A stretch of DNA of 64,000 bases. It comes from SFLA01 sp045595785 (lineage in GTDB: Bacteria > Bacillota > Clostridia > Oscillospirales > CAG-382). Both the position numbers and the translations under genes were made by a program. The notes under the pieces are model-generated. The model was given only the letters and a program-made list of their open reading frames with translations. It had not been told where the DNA came from and ran no database searches. Positions within the stretch are counted from its first letter, which is position 1; each line of letters begins with the position of its first letter. This document shows positions 51,461 to 59,147 of this stretch, in pieces. Location of the stretch: the NCBI GenBank assembly GCA_045595785.1, contig JAZOBE010000007.1:1-64000 (forward strand). The letters run 5' to 3'.

Positions 51461-51906
51461 TGAAAAAAACAATTTGCATTTTACTTTTTGCTTTTCTAAC
51501 GTTTTACATCTTTGTGGGATGTGATGAATTAGAAAAAAGTAAAAACAATATAAGTGATACATCAATCATCGTAAATTCATCCAAAGAAAGCATTGAAGAC
51601 GCAAATGATAGTTCTACGTGGCTTCCCTGTGAATCTTCCGAAAAAACATTCAGAATTATATACCAAGCTCCGGAATATTCGGATGTTGTTTTAGATGTAA
51701 TCGGAAGTTTCTTTGAAGATGATAATTACATTTATTATTTTGGAAGTTACCTTGATCTTGAAGCATATTTAGTCGAATACTCTAATGGCACTACAGAGAC
51801 CATCACGTTGGCACTTAAAAATGGAAATATCGCCATAGAAGACCTTGACAGGTTTGGAATATTGTATAGTAAATATCCCAGAAATAACTCTGCTCCAAGC
51901 GAATAA
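51460..51906 (+). CDS. Small lipoprotein, tandem copy 1
   Basis: The 148-residue lipoprotein has a signal peptide and lipobox FVGC (Cys21), then a Ser/Asn/Asp-rich linker (22-55). A compact acidic beta-rich domain ends with EYSNGTTETITLALKNGN and IEDLDRFGI. The second ATG (51,460) is six bases from AAGGAG and is preferred over the ATG at 51,457. It is a paralogue of the next gene, with the same C-terminal motif. Function unknown; probably surface-exposed. Confidence 0.8.
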   Translation: MKKTICILLFAFLTFYIFVGCDELEKSKNNISDTSIIVNSSKESIEDANDSSTWLPCESSEKTFRIIYQAPEYSDVVLDVIGSFFEDDNYIYYFGSYLDLEAYLVEYSNGTTETITLALKNGNIAIEDLDRFGILYSKYPRNNSAPSE

Positions 51907-51927
51907 ATCGTCACATAAAAGTACCCC

Positions 51928-51941
51928 TATTTCGGTCTTGC
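51928..51941 (+). repeat. Lipoprotein leader repeat, copy 2
   Basis: Second copy of the 14-bp identical core seen at 51,407-51,420. Here stop codons interrupt any open frame through the segment. Confidence 0.8.
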
Positions 51942-51981
51942 TTGGTGGGCTGATCGTGATTAATTATTGAAAGGGTATACT

Positions 51982-52398
51982 ATGAAAAGTATAATTATTG
52001 TTTTGCTTTGCTTCGTCCTTTCGTTTTGTGTCTTTGCAGGATGTGAACAAGCGGAAGAAAGCAAAACCGATATAAGCAACAGTGATATTTCCGAAATATC
52101 GGAAGAAGTTTCACCGGAATCGTCCGACGAAACATCCGAAGTTTCCAAGGAAAACGCTTTTATTATTGTTGATAATAGAGGAGATGATTGGTCGGACATA
52201 ACCGATTACTTCTTTCAAGACGATATATATAACTATTACTTCATCTTATGGCCGATGCACGAATATATAATCGTTGAATACGCCGACGGTACTACGCAAA
52301 ACGTAAAAGAAGCACTTGAGGATGGAAATATTACTATTGAAGACCTTGACAGATTTGGCATAGGATATATGAAAGAACCCAAAGACGTTTCAAACTGA
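51982..52398 (+). CDS. Small lipoprotein, tandem copy 2
   Basis: The 138-residue paralogue of the preceding lipoprotein has a signal peptide with FAGC (Cys21), then an acidic linker rich in Ser/Glu (EISEEVSPESSDETSEV), and a domain ending EYADGTTQNVKEALEDGN and ITIEDLDRFGIGY. The ATG at 51,982 follows GAAAGGG at a suitable distance; an in-frame ATG at 51,967 has no ribosome site. It has no terminator or promoter between it and copy 1, so both are probably on one transcript. Confidence 0.8.
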   Translation: MKSIIIVLLCFVLSFCVFAGCEQAEESKTDISNSDISEISEEVSPESSDETSEVSKENAFIIVDNRGDDWSDITDYFFQDDIYNYYFILWPMHEYIIVEYADGTTQNVKEALEDGNITIEDLDRFGIGYMKEPKDVSN

Positions 52399-52414
52399 AG
52401 ACACAAAAAAATAT

Positions 52415-52448
52415 GGCGGAGAAAGCGTTCCTTTCTCCGCCGTTTTCT
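52415..52448. terminator. Bidirectional terminator between lipoprotein 2 and ftsZ
   Basis: GGCGGAGAAAG (52,415-52,425) pairs with CTTTCTCCGCC (52,431-52,441), with T-rich tails on both strands. Confidence 0.92.
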
Positions 52449-52477
52449 TATATTGGGGTGATTTTGTTTACCGAGCC

Positions 52478-53569
52478 TTAGAACTCAGAGCGAGATTTGT
52501 TGATCATCTCGATGATATTATTAATATCCTCTTCGCTGCCTGCTTCTGCTTCCTGTGCGGGAGCTGTGGGAGCTTCAGGCTTGGATTCGGAAGCTACGGG
52601 ACGGCGAACCTCATTCTTCTTAGCGGTATCAAAACCGGTAGCAATGAGGGTGATACGCATCTCGTCCTCAAGAGTTTCATCAAACGCAGCACCGAAGATG
52701 ATGGTAGCATCGGGATTAGCTTCGTTAGTAATCATAGCAACAGCGTAGTCTACTTCTTCCAGACCGATATCGGGAGAAGCGGTAACGTTGATAACGATAC
52801 CCTTTGCACCGCTGATGTTGGTCTCCAACAGAGGAGAAGACATTGCAAGCTTTGCAGCCTGTTCTGCTTTGTCCTTGCCCTTTGCGGTACCTACGCCCAT
52901 GTGAGCGAGGCCTGCATTTGCCATAACTGCGCAAACGTCTGCAAAGTCAACGTTAATTTCTGCTTCCTGGGTAACCAGCTCACAGATAGACTGAACGCCC
53001 TTACGAAGGATATCGTCTGCTTCGTGGAATGCGTTAAGGAAGGTTATCTTCTTATCGGTAAGGAGCTTAAGACGCTCGTTGGGGATTACGATGAGAGAAT
53101 CGGTAACTTCAGCAAGGCGCTTTATACCGCTTTCTGCCTGAGCCATTCTCTTCTTACCCTCAAAGTTAAAGGGCTTGGTTACGATACATACGGTAAGTAT
53201 GCCCATCTGCTTTGCGATGCGAGCAACGATGGGAGCTGCGCCGGTACCGGTACCGCCGCCCATACCTGCGGTGATGAACACCATATCTGCGCCCTGAAGC
53301 GCCTCAGTGATCTGCTCAATAGATTCGTCTGCAGCCTTCTCACCCAGTTCGGGGTTTGCGCCTGCGCCCTGACCCTTGGTGATACGCTCACCAATAGCGA
53401 TGCGCTTGTGTGCCAAGGATTTATTAAGGACCATAAGGTCGGTATTAACAGCGATATACTCAACGCCGTTTATTTTGTTTTCTACCATACGGTTAACAGC
53501 GTTTCCGCCGCCGCCGCCAACGCCTACAACTTTTATAACATTAACGGTTGTTTCAAATTCAGTGCTCAT
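52478..53569 (-). CDS. ftsZ: Cell division protein FtsZ
   Basis: The 363-residue tubulin homologue forms the Z ring. The tubulin signature GGGTGTG lies at 104-110 and the T7 loop NVDFADV is intact. The linker is short (about 320-345, Ala/Pro/Glu-rich). The C-terminal peptide reads EEDINNIIEMINKSRSEF, which does not match the usual D-x-P-x-FLR tail that binds FtsA, SepF and ZipA-like partners. It has its own promoter 108 bp after ftsQ. Confidence 0.96.
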   Translation of the reverse strand: MSTEFETTVNVIKVVGVGGGGGNAVNRMVENKINGVEYIAVNTDLMVLNKSLAHKRIAIGERITKGQGAGANPELGEKAADESIEQITEALQGADMVFITAGMGGGTGTGAAPIVARIAKQMGILTVCIVTKPFNFEGKKRMAQAESGIKRLAEVTDSLIVIPNERLKLLTDKKITFLNAFHEADDILRKGVQSICELVTQEAEINVDFADVCAVMANAGLAHMGVGTAKGKDKAEQAAKLAMSSPLLETNISGAKGIVINVTASPDIGLEEVDYAVAMITNEANPDATIIFGAAFDETLEDEMRITLIATGFDTAKKNEVRRPVASESKPEAPTAPAQEAEAGSEEDINNIIEMINKSRSEF

Positions 53570-53604
53570 TAATAGAGTTCCTCCGTCCGACTTAAATTTT
53601 TACT

Positions 53605-53632
53605 CATATATATAATAATACAAAAATGTCAA
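53605..53632 (-). promoter_or_regulatory. Promoter for ftsZ
   Basis: On the minus strand TTGACA (53,632-53,627) and TATATG (53,610-53,605) have a 16-bp spacer. Other TA-rich hexamers nearby could serve as the -10. Confidence 0.65.
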
Positions 53633-53677
53633 GATTGCAAGGGGTTATTTTAATTTATATCGTTTTTTTGCAAAAAA

Positions 53678-54469
53678 TTATTCCAAAGATACCGTCGCTT
53701 CTTTATATGACGACAGATCTATACTTCCCTTTACCTCTTCATACAGCTCGTCAATGACCTTGGCAAGAAAAGGTACCTTTAATTCAAAATCGTCCATATC
53801 ACCGATATAAACGTCAAATCTGTCGGTATACTGCATGCTTATATCAAAACGGCTTTTTATATCTATCTCGCGGATATAATAGTCCATCTCGTTTTGCTTA
53901 AGCACGGAATACATTTCCAATACGGAATCGTAGGTGCGCACATCCATAAAGGTAAGAGTCTGTCCTACCAGACAGCGGTCCACGGTACCCGTAACCAATT
54001 TAATGGCGTTTCCCGGGACACCGGAAAGCTTGTCCGTCGCGGAAAGAACGGTAAGCTCATCTGAAAGCAGATAATAATCCCCGTTTATATAGGTATACAT
54101 TACCGCCTTCTTTTCCTTTACCTCGATAGTTATCTCGGAAGGAAGTCTGCGCTTTATAACAACGTCGCCGACGTAAGGCAAGCTATCGGTTATTAGTGAA
54201 ACTGTTTCCTTTTTTCCGAATGAAAAGATATTATCGCCCGTTTCTATTCCGGTTGCGGCAATTATCTCCTCATCGGAATAAACGCTGTTGCCCGTAACGG
54301 AAATATCCTTTACACGGAAAAAGAAAAAGAACGCCGTACCCAAAAACAGTATTAAAATAAACGAAAACAGAAAAACGTAAAACATATTCCGGCGGAACCG
54401 TTTTCGGCTCTGCTGTTTTTCCATTTCGTCAAGATCAACGGTTTTACGTTTGAATCTGACCTGCTCCAC
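53678..54469 (-). CDS. ftsQ: Cell division protein FtsQ/DivIB
   Basis: The 263-residue bitopic protein has a basic cytoplasmic N-terminus, a TM helix at 29-52, a POTRA domain from about 54 to 125 (DISVTGNSVYSDEEI), then a beta domain. It recruits FtsL and FtsB-like proteins in the divisome. It starts 17 bp after murG. Confidence 0.9.
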   Translation of the reverse strand: MEQVRFKRKTVDLDEMEKQQSRKRFRRNMFYVFLFSFILILFLGTAFFFFFRVKDISVTGNSVYSDEEIIAATGIETGDNIFSFGKKETVSLITDSLPYVGDVVIKRRLPSEITIEVKEKKAVMYTYINGDYYLLSDELTVLSATDKLSGVPGNAIKLVTGTVDRCLVGQTLTFMDVRTYDSVLEMYSVLKQNEMDYYIREIDIKSRFDISMQYTDRFDVYIGDMDDFELKVPFLAKVIDELYEEVKGSIDLSSYKEATVSLE

Positions 54470-54486
54470 GGTACCCTCCGTAAAAT

Positions 54487-55593
54487 TTATTTTTTAATAA
54501 GTGCAAGTGCGTTATCCGCAATCTCCTCAACCGCATTGGGACGTGCAAACCTGCGGATATTGGTTTCCGCCAAGGCACGTTTTTCCTTATCACCTGCTAA
54601 TGAAGCTACCTGAGCAATAAGCTTTTCGCCGGTTACCTCGCTTTCACGCATGACAACAGCAGCGCAGGCGTTGGCAAGAACGGATGCGTTTTTATACTGG
54701 TGGTCGTCGGTAACGTTGGGAGACGGAATGAGAATGGACGTCTTTTCCATGCAAGCAAGCTCTGCAAGAGTGATAGCGCCTGCACGGCATACGATAATAT
54801 CTGCCGCCGCCTGACGAAGAGGCATATCGTATATGTACTCCAAAATTTCGATATTATCTACCTTATCATAGCCTTTTTCACGGGCGATAGCGGAATATTT
54901 TTCGTATCCGCCTCTGCCTATTGCGTGGGTATGATAAAGCTCCTTGTGATCCTTAACGTAGCTCATAAGGTCAAAGCAGTATTCGTTTACCTTTTCTGCG
55001 CCGAGAGAGCCGCCGTAAGAAAGGATATATACCTGATCATCCTTAAGTCCCAACTGCTTACGCGCCTGAACGCGGGTAATATCGTTGGGCTTTACGGGGT
55101 TGCCCGTAAGAATAAGCTTATCCCGCACGGATTCATCAAAAAACTTTCTGCTTTCCTCAAAGGATATGCACACCTTATCCGCAAATTTGGACAGCATTTT
55201 AGTGGTCATACCGGGATATGCGTTTTGCTCGTGAATAAGCGTAGGTATGCCCAGCTTGCTTGCCGCCTTAACTGTGGGCCATGAAACGTAGCCGCCGGTA
55301 CCGATGACAAGATCGGGACGTGCCTCCTTAAGCAGTTTTTTAGCGCGTATAACTGACGTAACGGCTTTTACCGCCGCATCTATATTCTTGAGAGAAAGAC
55401 TTCTTTTGAAGCCGCGAACCTTTACAAAGGATATATCGTATCCCGCCTTGGGAACCAAAATATGCTCTATACCCTTTTCGGTTCCGATAAAGGAGATATG
55501 AGCGTCGGGATAACGCTTTTTGATTGTATCTGCTATGGAAATGGCGGGATTGACGTGACCGCCTGTACCGCCGCCGCACATTACTATTCTCAT
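54487..55593 (-). CDS. murG: UDP-N-acetylglucosamine--lipid I GlcNAc transferase MurG
   Basis: The 368-residue glycosyltransferase adds GlcNAc to lipid I to make lipid II. It has the N-terminal Gly-rich CGGGTGGHVNPA, the GTGGYVSWP loop, HEQNAYPG and the UDP-GlcNAc-binding segment RAGAITLAEL. It lies between ftsW and ftsQ, with a 6-bp gap to ftsW. Confidence 0.97.
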   Translation of the reverse strand: MRIVMCGGGTGGHVNPAISIADTIKKRYPDAHISFIGTEKGIEHILVPKAGYDISFVKVRGFKRSLSLKNIDAAVKAVTSVIRAKKLLKEARPDLVIGTGGYVSWPTVKAASKLGIPTLIHEQNAYPGMTTKMLSKFADKVCISFEESRKFFDESVRDKLILTGNPVKPNDITRVQARKQLGLKDDQVYILSYGGSLGAEKVNEYCFDLMSYVKDHKELYHTHAIGRGGYEKYSAIAREKGYDKVDNIEILEYIYDMPLRQAAADIIVCRAGAITLAELACMEKTSILIPSPNVTDDHQYKNASVLANACAAVVMRESEVTGEKLIAQVASLAGDKEKRALAETNIRRFARPNAVEEIADNALALIKK

Positions 55594-55599
55594 TATAAT

Positions 55600-56832
55600 T
55601 TACCCTTTCTCTATATAAGAATAACGGGAAACCGAAAGAACGATGCCCATTTCGGTAAGCAAAATTATCAAAGCGGTACCGCCGTAGGAAAAGAAGGGCA
55701 GACCGATACCGGTGGAGGGCAAGGTGTTGGTTACCACCGCAAGATTAAGACAAACCTGAATTGCCACCTGACAAACGATACCCATTGTGAGAAGCTGGGA
55801 AAATCTGTCCGGTGCACGGGAAGCGATGATAAAACCGCGGATTATAAAAGCCGCAAAAAGGGCGATAACTATTATTGCAAAGAAAAGTCCCAATTCTTCG
55901 CAAAGAATTGCAAAAATATAATCGTTATAAGGCTCAGGCAGATAGCCAAGCTTCTGACTGCTTTGACCCAATCCAACGCCCCAAAATCCACCGGATGCAA
56001 TTGCATACAGAGACTGCGCGGGCTGCCAGCCCTCACCGCCGGTGGCTTTGGTCATATACGCAAAGGGATCCTTCCAAATCTTAAGACGTGTAAAAACCTG
56101 AGGAACCAGATCCTCAAGGACACCGCGGAACACGGTAAACATCAAGGCACCAACGGCTATTGCAACTATAATTGCAACTATGACCCAGCGAAGCTTTATG
56201 TTGCTCATCATAAGCATTGCAAACGCTAGGCACGCCATAATAACCGTTGCGGAAAAGTGGTTTTGCATAAGCGTAGACATACAAGCCAAAGCCGCAATCA
56301 AGCCCATGGGAACGAGAGCAAAAAGCTGTTGCTTAAAGCCCTTTGCCGATGATATTCGGTGATAATTATCCGAAACGTAGATAGCCGCCGCAAGAATTAC
56401 GGCGAATTTAAGAAGCTCGGAGGGCTGCATTGTAAAGCTGCCTATCTCGATCCAACGCTTTGCGCCGCCGAAAACCGAGCCAATGAAGGGAACCGCATAG
56501 TTAAGACCGAATATTACCAGGCAGGCAATAAGACCGAATCTTTTTACGGTGCGGTAGTCAATACGGGTTACCGCCAGCATCATTGCCAGACCGATAAGTG
56601 CGGAACGAAGCTGGGATTTGATAAGACGATATGAATCACCGTAACGGGTCTCCGCATGAGCATAGCTTGAGGAGAATACCATTACCAGGCCGATACACAA
56701 AAGGGCAACGATAATAAGCATCATCGGACGGTCAACTTCGCCGATCATACGGACTATATTTCGTTTTGCCGGTCTTTCCGCCGGCAGTGAACTATTTTGT
56801 TGTTGGCTGACGGCAGGAAGAGATGAATTCAT
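55600..56832 (-). CDS. ftsW: Septal peptidoglycan polymerase FtsW (SEDS family)
   Basis: The 410-residue protein has about ten TM helices and SEDS hallmarks KRWIEIGSFTMQPSELLKFA, GWQPAQSLYAIASGGFWGVGLG and PSTGIGLPFFSYGGT. It polymerises lipid II glycan with its cognate PBP. Cluster position favours FtsW over RodA. It lies 8 bp after mraY; murD is missing from its usual place. Confidence 0.95.
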   Translation of the reverse strand: MNSSLPAVSQQQNSSLPAERPAKRNIVRMIGEVDRPMMLIIVALLCIGLVMVFSSSYAHAETRYGDSYRLIKSQLRSALIGLAMMLAVTRIDYRTVKRFGLIACLVIFGLNYAVPFIGSVFGGAKRWIEIGSFTMQPSELLKFAVILAAAIYVSDNYHRISSAKGFKQQLFALVPMGLIAALACMSTLMQNHFSATVIMACLAFAMLMMSNIKLRWVIVAIIVAIAVGALMFTVFRGVLEDLVPQVFTRLKIWKDPFAYMTKATGGEGWQPAQSLYAIASGGFWGVGLGQSSQKLGYLPEPYNDYIFAILCEELGLFFAIIVIALFAAFIIRGFIIASRAPDRFSQLLTMGIVCQVAIQVCLNLAVVTNTLPSTGIGLPFFSYGGTALIILLTEMGIVLSVSRYSYIEKG

Positions 56833-56840
56833 TTATTTCC

Positions 56841-57800
56841 TCACATAAAATATACAAAATAAGCTGCGGCACAGCCTAAAGCGGTTACCAGAGAGAACAC
56901 GCCCACAATGGTAAATTCGCTCCAGCCGCACATTTCAAAATGGTGGTGGATAGGGGTCATTTTGAAGATACGCTTTCCGAACACTTTAAAAGAGAATACC
57001 TGAAGCATTACGGAAAGTCCCTCAAGCAACCAAACGATACCCATAAGTATTATAAGTAAAGGGAAATCCAGATGTACAAGCATTGCCGCCGCAAAGCCTC
57101 CGAGGAACAGAGAGCCCGTGTCCCCCATAAATACCTTTGCAGGGTGGAAATTAAAGATAAGATAGCCTATAAGCGCGCCTACGGCAGTCGCAGAAAGTAT
57201 ACCCAACTGCATATCCTCAAGGCGGATGGCGATGAGCATCAAAGCAAGGCAGATAACTGCGGAAATGCTTCCCTCAAGACCGTCAATACCGTCGGTAAGA
57301 TTTGAGCAGTTTACAAAGTAAACGATTGCCACCAACAATATAATATAATAGAAAAATCCAAGATTTATTCCGAAAACAGTGGTGCTGATATCCGAAAGTC
57401 TGTCCACTCCGAAAAGATAAAGTCCTGCGGAGCCAAACTGAAGGACAAGCTTTTGAATGGCAGTGAGACCCTTGTTGCGCTTTTTGAACAGCTTTACGTA
57501 ATCATCAACCAGACCGATAAGTCCGTTAAACAGCGCAAAGCCGATATGAAGCATTATTACCCAATTATTATTCTTTACGCAATAAGGGATAATAAGAGCG
57601 CACACCGCGACGAGAATTGCCGCAATAAAGAATATGCCGCCCATTGTGGGAGTGCCCTCCTTGCATTTGTGCCAGGAAGGACCTATTTCAAGTATTTTTT
57701 GTCCTAACTTTACTTTTCTGAGTATGGGAATGAATATTTTGCAAAGTATTACCGTTACGACAAAGCCGATAAGCCCGCCGATAATCATATTCACTGTCAT
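56841..57800 (-). CDS. mraY: Phospho-N-acetylmuramoyl-pentapeptide-transferase
   Basis: The 319-residue polytopic enzyme makes lipid I from UDP-MurNAc-pentapeptide and undecaprenyl phosphate. Visible are GTPTMGG, LVDDYVKL (Asp pair), NCSNLTDGIDGLEG and PIHHHFEMCGW. Its ATG overlaps murF by 4 bp. Confidence 0.97.
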   Translation of the reverse strand: MTVNMIIGGLIGFVVTVILCKIFIPILRKVKLGQKILEIGPSWHKCKEGTPTMGGIFFIAAILVAVCALIIPYCVKNNNWVIMLHIGFALFNGLIGLVDDYVKLFKKRNKGLTAIQKLVLQFGSAGLYLFGVDRLSDISTTVFGINLGFFYYIILLVAIVYFVNCSNLTDGIDGLEGSISAVICLALMLIAIRLEDMQLGILSATAVGALIGYLIFNFHPAKVFMGDTGSLFLGGFAAAMLVHLDFPLLIILMGIVWLLEGLSVMLQVFSFKVFGKRIFKMTPIHHHFEMCGWSEFTIVGVFSLVTALGCAAAYFVYFM

Positions 57801-59146
57801 ATTTCAAAAACCTTCTTCATTATAGTTTCAAGCCGCATTCCTCTGCTTCCCTTAAAAAGCACGGTATCGCCGCTTAAAACCGTATTCTTTATAAATTCCG
57901 CCGCCAACGGGTCATCCGACGAAGCAAAGCATTTGATTACAGAAGCTTTGCAAGCCGATGCGGTATTTTTTGTCTGCTCACCGATACACACCAGAATATC
58001 TGCACCTGCCGCAGTTACCATTTCTCCGACCTTGCGGTGAAGTGCGGGACTATGCTCTCCTAATTCCAGCATATCGCCCAGTATTGCTATTTTACGTCCC
58101 GAAAAGCCGCTAAGCACCTCAAGAGAGGCGGCAACCGATTCAGGAGACGCATTATAACAATCGGCAATAATGCGGATTCCGTCTTTTTCCACTATACGCT
58201 GTCTGTCCCCCACAGAAGAAAAGTCAGCAAGTGAATTTTTCATTTGCTCCGTACTTAAGCCCAAAAGGTGTCCTGCCGCAAAAGCAAACAGGGCGTCATA
58301 CACCATATGTGTTCCGACGGCACCTACACGGGCAGTAAAATGAGTACCGAAAAGGCATACGTCAAAAACAGTAGAAAAGTTTTCTTTTCTTATATTGTAA
58401 GCATACACTTGGTTATCACGGTTGTCAATACCACATTTTATGGCATTTGGAATATGAGCAAGCAAAGGCTCGTCGCCGTTGACAATAACCTTTCCCCCGG
58501 GACGTAGACCTTTAAGAATGGTAAGTTTTTCGTCACGTATTCCCTCACGTGTGCCAAAGGCTTCTATGTGGGAAGTGCCGATATTTATTACCATGACTAT
58601 ATCCGGCTGAGCGCACACAGCAATACGAGACATTTCTCCGGGAAGACTCATACCCATTTCAAACACCGCCGCCTCGGTTCCCTCGGGGACCTCCAGAACG
58701 GTACGGGGAAGACCTACCTGACTGTTGCGGTTGCCTTGTGTAAAGGAAACCGTTTTGCCTGCGGAAAGACATTTTACCGTCATTTCCTTGGCAGTCGTCT
58801 TACCGACACTGCCGGTAATGCCTATGCAAACAGTATTTTTAAGCTCGTTCTCTCTGTAATCCCTTGCTATCTGCTGTAAAGCCAGACGGCTGGAGGGTAC
58901 CAGAACGGTATCTGCGGCAAGAAAGGCAGGGTCCTCAATAAGCGCGCCGTTTTCGCCCTTTTGAAGAACGTCCGACACGTAGTTATGACCATCGGTCTTC
59001 TCTCCCTTAAACGCAACAAAAAGGGAGTTTTTTTCCGAAACCTCTCTGCTGTCCGTAGTGAAAAGCTCAAAGGTCTTATTAAGATTGCTGCCCTCCCCCG
59101 CTTTGCCTTTGGTAACGCGAAGGATCCTGCCAAGATCTACTGACAT
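57797..59146 (-). CDS. murF: UDP-MurNAc-tripeptide--D-Ala-D-Ala ligase MurF
   Basis: The 449-residue Mur ligase has P-loop GITGSVGKTTAKEM, GNRNSQVGLP, FEMGMSLPGEM, and the C-terminal DCYNASPES motif. It adds D-Ala-D-Ala to the muropeptide precursor. It starts 1 bp after the PBP stop. The related ligase murE, normally between the PBP and murF, is absent. Confidence 0.96.
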   Translation of the reverse strand: MSVDLGRILRVTKGKAGEGSNLNKTFELFTTDSREVSEKNSLFVAFKGEKTDGHNYVSDVLQKGENGALIEDPAFLAADTVLVPSSRLALQQIARDYRENELKNTVCIGITGSVGKTTAKEMTVKCLSAGKTVSFTQGNRNSQVGLPRTVLEVPEGTEAAVFEMGMSLPGEMSRIAVCAQPDIVMVINIGTSHIEAFGTREGIRDEKLTILKGLRPGGKVIVNGDEPLLAHIPNAIKCGIDNRDNQVYAYNIRKENFSTVFDVCLFGTHFTARVGAVGTHMVYDALFAFAAGHLLGLSTEQMKNSLADFSSVGDRQRIVEKDGIRIIADCYNASPESVAASLEVLSGFSGRKIAILGDMLELGEHSPALHRKVGEMVTAAGADILVCIGEQTKNTASACKASVIKCFASSDDPLAAEFIKNTVLSGDTVLFKGSRGMRLETIMKKVFEI

Positions 59147-59147
59147 A

